This document shows, one piece after another, positions 16,774 through 26,372 of a stretch of DNA of 64,000 nucleotides. The notes beneath the pieces were generated by a model. That model made no database searches. It was not told the DNA's origin and saw only the letters and a list, made by a program, of their open reading frames with translations. Source of the DNA: Reyranella sp. GTDB taxonomy: Bacteria > Pseudomonadota > Alphaproteobacteria > Reyranellales > Reyranellaceae. The DNA lies in NCBI GenBank assembly GCA_019750135.1, contig JAIEOV010000011.1:1-64000 (forward strand), given 5' to 3'. The position numbers and the translations under genes are program-made. How positions within the stretch are numbered: position 1 is the first letter of the stretch; every line of letters starts with the position of its first letter.

Positions 16774-17553
16774 ATGACTGGGGCCAAGGTGATCGCGCCG
16801 GTCGTGCTGGGCGTCCTGATGCTCGCTTTGTGGGAGGGCGTCGTGCGCGCCGCCGACATCCCGCCCTACATCCTGCCCGGGCCGATCCTGGTGGCGAAGA
16901 CCCTGGTCGCCGACTGGGGCACGCTGGCGCCCTCGCTGCTGGTCACCTTGCGCATCACCCTCGAGGCGCTGGCCGCCGCCGTCGTGGTCGGCGGCCTGCT
17001 CGCCATCCTGTTCTCGCTGTCGCGCTGGGTCGAGCAGTCGCTGTTCCCCTACGCCATCATCCTCCAGGTGACGCCGATCGTCGCCATCGCGCCGCTGATC
17101 ATCGTGTGGGCCAACAATGTCGAGCTCTCGCTGCTGATCTGCGCCTGGCTGGTGGCGTTCTTCCCGATCCTGTCCAACACCATCCTCGGCCTGCGCTCGG
17201 TCGACCCCAACCTGCTGGATCTGTTCCAGCTTTACGGCGCCGGCCGCTGGCGTACGCTGGTCGATCTGCGCCTGCCCGCGGCGTTGCCGTACTTCCTGGG
17301 TGGCCTCAGGATCTCCGGCGGCCTGGCGCTGATCGGCGCGGTGGTGGCGGAGTTCGTGGCCGGCACCGGCGGCAATGCCTCGGGCCTCGCCTGGCGCATC
17401 CTCGAATCGGGCTACCAGCTCAAGATCCCGCGCATGTTCGCAGCGCTGGTGCTGATCTCGGCGACCGGCATCGCGATCTACCTGGTGCTCAGCTGGCTCA
17501 GCCACCTGCTGCTGCGGCGCTGGCACGAGAGCGCCCTGGACTCCGAAAGCTGA
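16774..17553 (+). CDS. ABC transporter permease (NitT/TauT type)
   Basis: A 259-residue inner-membrane permease with about six hydrophobic segments, of the SsuC/TauC/ThiX type. The N-terminal ALWEGVVRAADIPPYILPGP and the cytoplasmic coupling-loop region (YGAGRWRTLVDLRLPAALPY) are typical. I chose the ATG at 16774, preceded by GGAG, over upstream in-frame starts inside the ATPase gene. It is the last gene of the dioxygenase-ATPase-permease operon. The next gene is convergent and begins 4 bases after the stop, leaving no space for a binding-protein gene here. Confidence 0.92.
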   Translation: MTGAKVIAPVVLGVLMLALWEGVVRAADIPPYILPGPILVAKTLVADWGTLAPSLLVTLRITLEALAAAVVVGGLLAILFSLSRWVEQSLFPYAIILQVTPIVAIAPLIIVWANNVELSLLICAWLVAFFPILSNTILGLRSVDPNLLDLFQLYGAGRWRTLVDLRLPAALPYFLGGLRISGGLALIGAVVAEFVAGTGGNASGLAWRILESGYQLKIPRMFAALVLISATGIAIYLVLSWLSHLLLRRWHESALDSES

Positions 17554-17557
17554 ACGG

Positions 17558-18411
17558 CTACTTCAGGCTGTCCAGAAACCTGCTGACAGGTTTCTCCCAG
17601 AACTCCACACCGTCCTCGTCGCCGACGAAGGTGTGGCCGTTGCCGTCGAATGCGCCGAGCGGCCGGTACGTGCCGTGGCCGCCGGCCTTGTTGTAGGCGT
17701 CGAACATGCGCCGGGCGAGGTTGGGGCTGAAGAAGGTGTCGTTGGCGGCATATATCCAGAGCACGGGCACGTGCGCCGTTTCGCCGTACCGGCCGGCGGC
17801 CTTCACCAGCTCGCCGGCCTTGCAGTTGCCGATGCGTCCATCGCCCAGTTGCTGGCGGCCGCCGCGACCGCCGGCGAAGTTGATCATGCCGGCGACGCCG
17901 GGCGGATTGCGGCTCGACAGCGCCAGCGTCGCCCATCCGCCGGCCGAATGGCCGATGACGATCGAGCGGTCGGGCAGGGCGTAACGCTGCTTGCGCATCA
18001 CGTCGAGCGTGGCCTGGATGTCCTCGGCGCCGTGCAGGCCGGCCGTGTAGTAGTCCGGCTCGTCGCAGTCGCCGTAGCTCTCGACCCATTTGCCGCCGGT
18101 GTCGCCGTAGCCGCGGCGCAGCGGCAGCACGACGACATAGCCGCGCTCGACGAACCAGGACGACAGCGGCTCGTAGCGCGGCAGGTCCATCTCGGGCCGT
18201 TGCCCCGCGCTGGCCGGCGAGCCGTGGTTGATGATCGCCAAGGGACGGCGCTGCTCGCCCGGCGGGCGCATGACGGTGGCGAGCATCGACACGCCGCCGA
18301 CGGTCGGGATGCGGATGACCTGCTCGCGGGTCTGGGCCGAGGCTGCGCCGGCGAAGATCGGCGCCAGCAGGGCAAGGGCTATCCGCAGCGTCGTGCTCCG
18401 GAAGAAGTTGA

Positions 18412-18415
<4 letters not shown>
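17558..18415 (-). CDS. Exported alpha/beta hydrolase (dienelactone-hydrolase/peptidase-like)
   Basis: A 285-residue protein starting at TTG, which overlaps the uvrB stop as TTGA. The N-terminus is a Sec signal peptide, about 28 residues ending GAASAQ. The mature part has the alpha/beta hydrolase signs: oxyanion-type INHGSPAS, nucleophile elbow [13 protein letters not shown], a likely Asp in IYAANDTFF and a C-terminal His in DGNGHTFVG. The domain resembles prolyl-oligopeptidase/dienelactone hydrolase-like enzymes acting in the periplasm. Substrate is unknown. The TTG start is chosen because it is the only start that places the signal peptide at residue 1. Translational coupling to uvrB is likely. 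Confidence 0.8.
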
Positions 18416-20610
<2,195 letters not shown>

Positions 20611-20694
20611 TATATGATGCTCGGCCTGTGCACGGGCAATGCTACAGCTGGCGGGATGCTGCCATTCCCTGACATCGGGATGAGCTAGGGCCCG

Positions 20695-21426
20695 ATGCCG
20701 GACGTGCTTGCTCTTCCCTTCCTGGTCTGCGGCGCCGTGGCCTGCATTGCAGGCATGGTGCGGGGATTCGCGGGGTTTGGCGCGGCGATGATCATGACCC
20801 CCATCTTCTCGGCCTTCTACGGCCCGGCTGTCGGCGTGGCCCTTTGCCTGTTCCTGGAGATTGCCGTCGCCCTGCCGGTGGTGCCGGGCGTCGTCAGCCT
20901 GGTCGACTGGCGTCGCATCGGCCTGCTGCTGCTGGCGGCCGCCGTGGGCGTTCCCGTCGGCAATCTCGTGCTGACCATGGCCGCCCCCGAGCCGATGCGC
21001 TGGGCGATCTCGGCGATCGTGCTAGGCGCGGTCGTCCTGCTGGCGAGCGGTTGGCGCTTCGCCGGCCGGCCGCGGCCCGCGACGACGCTGGCAGCGGGTG
21101 CCGTCAGTGGCTTTCTCAACGGCCTCGCCGGCATGGCTGGTCCGCCGATCGCTTTCTATTACCTCGCAGGTGACGAAACCGTTACACGCGTGCGCGCGAA
21201 CCTCACGACCTATTTCGTGTTCGTCGATCTTGTTGCCATGGCAGCCTTCGTTGGTCGCGGCCTGGTCGACTGGGATACGGTCGTGCTCGGCCTGGTCCTG
21301 GCCCCGGCCGTCATGCTGGGTGGCGTGTTGGGCACGAAGCTTTTTCCCCTGGCCAGCGAGAGGTTCTACCGACGTCTCGCGCTCGTCCTGCTGGTCGGCG
21401 TGGCGATCGGCTCCTTGATCCTGTGA
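20695..21426 (+). CDS. TSUP family exporter (TauE/SafE type)
   Basis: A 243-residue membrane protein with about eight hydrophobic segments and the duplicated TauE/SafE signature. The first half has [20 protein letters not shown] and the second has [24 protein letters not shown] proteins export sulfite, sulfoacetate or related anions across the inner membrane. It is divergent from uvrB with an 84-base gap. Substrate is not shown by sequence. Confidence 0.9.
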   Translation: MPDVLALPFLVCGAVACIAGMVRGFAGFGAAMIMTPIFSAFYGPAVGVALCLFLEIAVALPVVPGVVSLVDWRRIGLLLLAAAVGVPVGNLVLTMAAPEPMRWAISAIVLGAVVLLASGWRFAGRPRPATTLAAGAVSGFLNGLAGMAGPPIAFYYLAGDETVTRVRANLTTYFVFVDLVAMAAFVGRGLVDWDTVVLGLVLAPAVMLGGVLGTKLFPLASERFYRRLALVLLVGVAIGSLIL

Positions 21427-21449
21427 GCGGGAACGCGTAGCGGAGCGGC

Positions 21450-22163
21450 ATGAAGATCTGGGACAAGATCGTCGAGGGAGTGACGCGGCTCGCCAACGGC
21501 GAATCGTTCGGCTCTCTGCTCGGTCTCACCTCGGCGCCGGCCGACGACGGCGCGCATCCCGGACTGCGCCAGATCGCCTTCACCATCGGCGTGATCGCGC
21601 TCGGCGCCAAAATGGCGAGCGTCGACGGCGAGGTGTCGGAGGCCGAGGTGGCGGCCTTTCGCGATTTCTTCCAGGTGCCGGCGGGCGAGGAGCGCAACGT
21701 CGAGCGGTTCTTCAATCTCGCCAAGCGCGATGCCGCCGGTTACGAGACCTATGCGCGCCAGCTCGCGGCGCTGTTTCCCGATGCGCCCGAGATCCTGGAG
21801 AACGTGCTCGAAGGCCTGTTCGGCATCGCCAAGGCGGACGGGCCGGTCGACCTCGCCGAGGCCGACTATCTGCTGGAGGTCTCGCGCATCTTCGGCTTGA
21901 GCAGCGCGCGCTACGAGCGCGCCAAGGCGGCGGCGCTGGGCGTCGTCGAATGCGAGCCCTGCATCATCCTCGGCATCGATCCGCTGGCGACCGACGAGCA
22001 GCTCCGCGACGCCTGGCTGCGCCAGGTCAAGGCGAACCATCCCGACCGGCTGATGGCGCAGGGCCTCCCCGAGGAGGCCATCGCCGTCGCCACGCGCAAG
22101 CTCGCGTTGATCAACGACGCCTATGACCGGCTGCGGCGCGAGCGCGGCCTGGTGCCCGCCTGA
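21450..22163 (+). CDS. TerB plus J-domain protein (DjlA-like co-chaperone)
   Basis: A 237-residue protein with two domains. Residues 40-150 form a TerB-type helical domain (ALGAKMASVDGEVSEAEVAA and LFGIAKADGPVDLAEADYLL). Residues 170-237 form a J domain with the HPD signature in VKANHPDRLMAQ, which stimulates DnaK. This is the DjlA architecture without the usual N-terminal membrane segment. It lies 23 bases after the TSUP gene and 2 bases before the amidase gene; the set djlA-like, AmpD-like amidase, rnpB, mraZ is a recurring alphaproteobacterial order. GGAG precedes the ATG. Confidence 0.92.
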   Translation: MKIWDKIVEGVTRLANGESFGSLLGLTSAPADDGAHPGLRQIAFTIGVIALGAKMASVDGEVSEAEVAAFRDFFQVPAGEERNVERFFNLAKRDAAGYETYARQLAALFPDAPEILENVLEGLFGIAKADGPVDLAEADYLLEVSRIFGLSSARYERAKAAALGVVECEPCIILGIDPLATDEQLRDAWLRQVKANHPDRLMAQGLPEEAIAVATRKLALINDAYDRLRRERGLVPA

Positions 22164-22165
22164 TC

Positions 22166-22849
22166 GTGAAATTGATCGAGCGTCCTTCGCCCAATCATGC
22201 AGCGCGCCAGTCGGCGGTCGACGTCCTGGTGCTGCACTACACCGAGCTGCCGCTCGACGAATCGCTGAAGGTCCTGTGTGACGGCAAGCGGCCCAATCGC
22301 GTCAGCGCACATTACGTCCTGGCGGAGGACGGCACGGTGTATCGCCTGGTCGCCGAAGATCGCGTCGCCTGGCACGCCGGCCGTTCGCATTGGCGTGGTC
22401 GGGATGCGCTCAACGGCACGTCGATCGGCATCGAGATCGTCAACCTCCATGGCGACAAGCACGACTATCCCGATGCGCAGATCGCGGCCTTGATCGCGCT
22501 CTGCCGCGACATCATCGGCCGCCATCCCGCCATTGAGCCGCGCAACGTCGTCGGCCATTCCGACATCGCGCCCAAGCGCAAGGTCGATCCCGGCCTGCGC
22601 TTTCCTTGGGCGACCCTGGCCGCGAGCGGCATCGGCCTGTGGCCGGCCGGCGGCGCAATGCCGCTTGTCGGCGATATGCAACTGGCCCTGCAGCGCTTCG
22701 GCTATCCACCCGCCGTCGAGGTGACGACCGACGATATCGTCGCTGCGTTCCAGCGTCGTTTCCGGCCCGGCCGGGATGACGGAGCAGCCGATCCCGAGAC
22801 GTGCGCCCTGCTGGCCGACCTGCTTGACCAGGTAGGACACGAAGCCTAG
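22166..22849 (+). CDS. N-acetylmuramoyl-L-alanine amidase (AmpD/AmiD type)
   Basis: A 227-residue amidase_2 domain enzyme that cleaves the bond between MurNAc and L-alanine in muropeptides. Zinc ligands are visible as His in VLHYTELP, His in VVGHSDIAP and Asp in RKVDPGLRF. The end (about residues 165-227) resembles a peptidoglycan-binding repeat: MQLALQRFGYPPAVEVTTDD, then IVAAFQRRFRPGRDDG. No signal peptide is present, so a cytoplasmic AmpD-like recycling role is most likely. GTG start at 22166, two bases after the djlA-like stop. Its 3' end must contain the promoter of the RNase P RNA gene, which starts about 12 bases on. Confidence 0.92.
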   Translation: MKLIERPSPNHAARQSAVDVLVLHYTELPLDESLKVLCDGKRPNRVSAHYVLAEDGTVYRLVAEDRVAWHAGRSHWRGRDALNGTSIGIEIVNLHGDKHDYPDAQIAALIALCRDIIGRHPAIEPRNVVGHSDIAPKRKVDPGLRFPWATLAASGIGLWPAGGAMPLVGDMQLALQRFGYPPAVEVTTDDIVAAFQRRFRPGRDDGAADPETCALLADLLDQVGHEA

Positions 22850-22860
22850 CTAGGCGCCGC

Positions 22861-23263
22861 AGGTCAGACGGCCGGATGGCTGCACTGGGCGGGCAACCGG
22901 CTGGTGAGGAAAGTCCGGGCTCCACGGAGACACGGTGCCGGCTAACGGCCGGCGGGGGCGACCCCAGGGAAAGTGCCACAGAGAACAGACCGCCGGGCGG
23001 GCTTGCTCGCCAGGCAAGGGTGAAACGGTGGGGTAAGAGCCCACCGCGCGACCGGCAACGGAAGCGGCACGGCAAACCCCACCGGGAGCAAGACCAAATA
23101 GGGGCGGCACGCCGGGCAACCGGCAGCGGTGTTTCCGCGTCGCCGCCCGGGTCGGTCGCGCGAGGCGCTCGGTAACGGGCGTCCCAGAGGAATGGCCATC
23201 CATCGCCGCCCTCGGTTCGCTGAGGGGGCGAGGACAGAACCCGGCTTACAGGCCGTCTGACCT
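22861..23263 (+). ncRNA. rnpB: RNase P RNA component (bacterial class A)
   Basis: About 400 bases with the conserved elements of M1-type RNA in order: GAGGAAAGTCCGGGCTCC near the 5' side, AGGGAAAGTGCCACAGAGAA, GGTAAGAGCCCACCGCG, GGCAAACCCCACCGGGAGCA, AGACCAAATAG, and the 3' GACAGAACCCGGCTTACAGG. The ends pair as a P1-type stem (AGGTCAGACGGCC at 22861-22873 with GGCCGTCTGACCT at 23251-23263). It is the catalytic RNA that matures tRNA 5' ends. The exact mature ends are estimated from this stem. It lies between the amidase gene and the dcw cluster. Confidence 0.97.
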
Positions 23264-23267
23264 GCCG

Positions 23268-23684
23268 CTATTTCTCGGCCTGCCGTTTGATGTGGCGCAG
23301 CACGCGGTCGTTGTTGAGATCAATGACCAGGCGCGCCAACGGCATCCAGTAGAGGATGGCCTCGAGCTTGAGCTCATGCGAGGTGCGCTCGACCAGTTGG
23401 GTGCGATCGCCGGGCAGCGGCAGCAGCTCGAAGCTCGTCAGGTTCGTGAGGAAGTAGCCCCTGACGTGCGGTGCGTGCACATGTTCGTAGGGGCCCACCA
23501 CGTCACCGCCCAAAGGATAGGCGAGGCCCAGGCGATAGGGCAGGGCGACCGGCTCGTCGCGCATGGCCATACGGACGATCGAGCGCCATACGACGGATGG
23601 CGGCGCATTGATCTCGATGGTCTGTTGCGTCTCGAAGCGCGTCGTCGTCGGCATCAGGGCTTCCGACACCAGGATCAGGGGCAC
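23268..23684 (-). pseudogene. SRPBCC (START-like) protein fragment, apparently internally deleted
   Basis: A 138-residue frame from a GTG at 23684. It begins LILVSEALMPTTTRFETQQT, then INAPPSVVWRSIVRMAM, the first strand and helix of a SRPBCC lipid-binding domain. After GLAYPLGGDVVG it jumps to PYEHVHAPHVRGYFLTNLTS and ends HIKRQAEK. Relatives I recall have some 40 further residues between these parts and several membrane helices before them. So the frame looks like the C-terminal part of a larger protein with an in-frame internal deletion. There is no ribosome site. It could still be expressed, but I treat it as a remnant. Confidence 0.5.
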
Positions 23685-23821
23685 GAGGGCGCGGCAACGA
23701 GGGCGGCCAGGGTCAGGCTTCCGATCCAGAGGGACTTGGCAGGCGCCCAGCAGACGCGGCCGGCAGTTGGGCTCGCGTCGCTGGCCGCCAGGATACGTTC
23801 TGACCCTGGAACCAGCTTCAT
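23675..23821 (-). pseudogene. Desaturase-like N-terminal fragment
   Basis: A 48-codon frame with the sequence GRVCWAPAKSLWIGSLTLAA and a preceding leader MKLVPGSERILAAS. This resembles the start of membrane fatty-acid desaturases (the PAKSLWIG block before the first membrane helix). It stops after LVAAPSCP, precisely where the SRPBCC frame begins in another phase. The histidine-box region of a desaturase is absent. The junction looks like a deletion that joined the 5' end of one gene to the 3' end of another. Family assignment rests on about 25 residues and is tentative. Confidence 0.4.
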
Positions 23822-24379
23822 GGATGCAACTCTACCTGAAGGGTGCCGTAGGCTGTTACTCGCGTCGGTAGAGACCGCGGGCTCGGCTGGCCGTCTTATC
23901 GAGTCCTTGAGGCTCCTCTGCCCTTGGGCGCGATGACAGCATTGCTGGCAACGCCGTCACACGGCGCAAGGATTGGTATGGGTAGGGTGTTTGGCCCCCA
24001 CCCTGGCCCCTTCTGGAGTGCCAAAAGGCGCAATAGCGAGATTGCGATCGAGTTAACTGAAGTTATTTTTTCTTGAAGACTATAGCCAACTTGAGTTATT
24101 TCTGTTTGGAGGTCGGCATCGGGCGTTCCGTGAAATTTCGATCCAATCAAGATCTGGAGATGGGACGACCTGGGGAGAGCCAAACCTAGGATCGATTCAA
24201 TTCCTTGCGGTTCGGAGCAGAAGGTAGACAATAGATTTAGTGCCTAAGCGCTTCGGTTTCCTTGTGGATTCTTGCGCTTCTGCGTTGCTTCCCCGAAATT
24301 CCCATGATATCCCATACCATCCCGTCAACAGACTGGGGCGTGGGGCACCGGTCGCGGGAAGTGCAGGGGGACTGGGCCG
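23822..24379. other. Gene-free region upstream of the dcw cluster
   Basis: About 560 bases without a supportable gene. The stretch 24030-24330 is clearly more AT-rich than the surroundings, as expected for the promoter region of the division cluster. A frame on the minus strand (23896-24231) has no ribosome site and no familiar sequence, and I do not call it. The distal part holds the MraZ-box repeats listed separately. The mraZ ribosome site is AGGGGGA at 24364-24370. Confidence 0.6.
24291..24325. promoter_or_regulatory. MraZ-box operator array (four CCC-type repeats, 10-bp period)
   Basis: Four short direct repeats occur at exact 10-bp steps: CCCCG (24291), CCCAT (24301), CCCAT (24311) and CCCGT (24321). 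On the complementary strand they read as TGGG-type pentamers separated by 5 bases, the known binding pattern of MraZ, the autorepressor of dcw clusters. They lie 55-90 bases upstream of the mraZ start. Periodicity and location support the call; no transcription start is known. Confidence 0.75.
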
Positions 24380-24859
24380 GTGGCGTTTCGGTCCGAAATC
24401 CTGATCAAGCTCGACAAAAAAGGCCGGGTCTTGTTGCCCGCTGCTTTTCGCGACGAGCTGCCTGCCGACGACCGTGGTGCTTTCGTGCTCTATCACTCGC
24501 CCAACCTGCCCGGCGTCGTGAACGGCAACTCCCGCGCCGGCTTCGACGCCATGCTCGATCGGCTGCGTGCCGAGGCGCTCGGCCCCAAGGGCGCACTCAA
24601 GGTGGCGCTCGACGACGAGGCCTTCGATCCGGCGGGCTACCTGTCCGCATCCGCGCGCACCATCGCCATGGAGCCGGACGGCCGCTTCTCCCTGCCGTCC
24701 GAGTTCGCGAGCGTGCTCGATGTCACCGATGGCGTGATGCTGGTCGGCAAGGGCGACAAGTTCCAGTTGTGGAATCCGGACCGCTGGCAGGCTCGCCGCG
24801 ATTCCGATCGCGACAAGATGGCGGCGTTCGTGCGCGGCCTCGGGGCGGGTGACGCATGA
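24380..24859 (+). CDS. mraZ: Transcriptional regulator / division protein MraZ
   Basis: A 159-residue protein with the duplicated AbrB-like fold of MraZ. The first repeat is [20 protein letters not shown] and the second is [20 protein letters not shown]. MraZ binds repeats in its own promoter and controls the dcw operon. Start is GTG at 24380, after AGGGGGA. The stop overlaps the rsmH start as ATGA. The first repeat lacks the usual MFLST opening, being MAFRSEI, which is a known variant in this lineage. Confidence 0.95.
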   Translation: MAFRSEILIKLDKKGRVLLPAAFRDELPADDRGAFVLYHSPNLPGVVNGNSRAGFDAMLDRLRAEALGPKGALKVALDDEAFDPAGYLSASARTIAMEPDGRFSLPSEFASVLDVTDGVMLVGKGDKFQLWNPDRWQARRDSDRDKMAAFVRGLGAGDA

Positions 24860-25821
24860 GCGCCCGCCCGAACCCTGTCCTGCACGTCCCCGTTCTCCTG
24901 AACGAAGTCGTCGATGCGCTGCAGCCGCGCGACGGCGGCCGCTATGTCGACGGCACCTTCGGCGCCGGCGGCTACACGACGGCCATGCTCGATCGCGCCG
25001 ACTGCCAGGTATTCGCCATCGATCGCGATCCCGACGCTATCGGCGCCGGCCGCGCGCTGGCCGAGCGCTATGCGCCGCGGCTGCGCCTGATCGAAGGCCG
25101 CTTCGGCGACATGGCCGACCTGCTGTCGGCTGAGGGCGTCGACGACGTCGACGGCGTGACGCTCGATCTCGGCGTGTCGTCCATGCAGTTCGACCAGGCC
25201 GAGCGCGGCTTCTCGTTCCGCGCTTCCGGTCCGCTCGACATGCGCATGGAGAAGAACGGTCCGTCGGCTGCCGACCTGGTGAATGAAGCCGACGAAGCCG
25301 AGCTCGCCGACATCATCTTCCGCTACGGCGAGGAGCGCCGCAGCCGCCGCGTGGCGCGCGCCATCGTCGAGGCGCGCAAGCAGAAGCGCATCGAGACCAC
25401 CGGCGAGCTGGCCGAGATCGTGCGTCGTGCGGTCGGTCCGCAGGGCAGGGACGAGAGCGATCCCGCCACCCGCACCTTCCAGGCGCTGCGCATCGCCGTG
25501 AACGACGAATTGGGCGAGCTCGAGCGCGGCCTCGCCGCTGCCGAGCAGGTGCTGGCGCCGGGCGGCCGCCTCGCCGTCGTGTCCTTCCATTCGCTGGAAG
25601 ACCGTGCCGTTAAGGAATTCGTGCGAGCCCGCGCCGGCCGCACGCCGGGTCCCTCGCGTCACGCGCCGCCGCGCGCCGACGCCAAGCCCGCTGAGCTGCG
25701 CGACCTGACGCGCAAGCCCGTGCTGCCGTCGGACGCCGAGATTGCCAGGAATCCGCGCGCCCGCTCGGCGCGCCTGCGCGTCGCCGAGAAGATGGCCAAT
25801 GACCAGGGGGGCCGCGCATGA
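24856..25821 (+). CDS. rsmH: 16S rRNA (cytosine-N4) methyltransferase
   Basis: A 321-residue RsmH (MraW), which methylates N4 of C1402 in 16S rRNA. Visible features are [20 protein letters not shown] at the start, the SAM-binding [34 protein letters not shown], and the C-terminal [17 protein letters not shown] with the ending [15 protein letters not shown]. All family blocks are present. It overlaps both neighbours by 4 bases. Confidence 0.98.
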   Translation: MSARPNPVLHVPVLLNEVVDALQPRDGGRYVDGTFGAGGYTTAMLDRADCQVFAIDRDPDAIGAGRALAERYAPRLRLIEGRFGDMADLLSAEGVDDVDGVTLDLGVSSMQFDQAERGFSFRASGPLDMRMEKNGPSAADLVNEADEAELADIIFRYGEERRSRRVARAIVEARKQKRIETTGELAEIVRRAVGPQGRDESDPATRTFQALRIAVNDELGELERGLAAAEQVLAPGGRLAVVSFHSLEDRAVKEFVRARAGRTPGPSRHAPPRADAKPAELRDLTRKPVLPSDAEIARNPRARSARLRVAEKMANDQGGRA

Positions 25822-26372
25822 TCCATCGCGGACTCGTTTTCTGGTCGATGGCCGCGGTCGCCACCGCGATCGGTCTCTTCACCGTCAAGTACAAGGTGCA
25901 GGACCTCGAGGAGAAGATCGACCGTACCAACCAGAAGATCATCGAGAGCCAGCAGGCCACGCACATCCTGCGGGTCGAATGGGCTCACCTCAACGAGTCC
26001 GAGCGCATCGAAAAGCTCGCCATCAAGCATCTCAAGCTCGAGCCGGTATCGGTCAAGCAGGTCGTACGGCTCGATTCTCTCCAACCCGCAAATTCACAGC
26101 CCCCGCGTCGCGATCCACCACTCCCTTCCCCCCCACGAACGGGCAACGACGTCCCCTCGTCGAGCTTGCCCGGTGGTGGTCGCGTCGCAGCGGAGGCCGG
26201 CAGCCCCTCGCCGGCCTCCGCACCCCCTCCAGGGCGTACGACCGGACCCTCGACGCCCCCTCGACCGGCCTCAATCCAAGAGCCGGCAACAGCGGGTCCG
26301 GTTGGCGATGGCCAGAGCGCCGCGGTCTCAATCGATGAGATCCTTTCGAGAAACGAAAAGGACCGTCGATGA
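25818..26372 (+). CDS. ftsL: Cell division protein FtsL
   Basis: A 184-residue FtsL-type divisome protein. A short N-terminus leads into one membrane helix (residues 5-23), then a coiled coil rich in Glu, Lys and Gln ([20 protein letters not shown]) and the conserved [18 protein letters not shown] block. The last 95 residues are Pro/Ser/Ala-rich and look disordered. That tail makes the protein much longer than typical FtsL of about 100-120 residues. It sits between rsmH and ftsI, overlapping each by 4 bases. Identification rests on topology, position and the conserved block. Confidence 0.88.
   Translation: MIHRGLVFWSMAAVATAIGLFTVKYKVQDLEEKIDRTNQKIIESQQATHILRVEWAHLNESERIEKLAIKHLKLEPVSVKQVVRLDSLQPANSQPPRRDPPLPSPPRTGNDVPSSSLPGGGRVAAEAGSPSPASAPPPGRTTGPSTPPRPASIQEPATAGPVGDGQSAAVSIDEILSRNEKDRR

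Noticed and set aside
23896..24231. 111-codon minus-strand frame upstream of mraZ
   Set aside because: Not Arg-biased like other shadow frames, but it has no ribosome site, no homology I recognise and lies in the AT-rich promoter region.
24197..24496. 99-codon minus-strand frame overlapping the mraZ start
   Set aside because: It overlaps the MraZ box and the mraZ coding start and has no family features.
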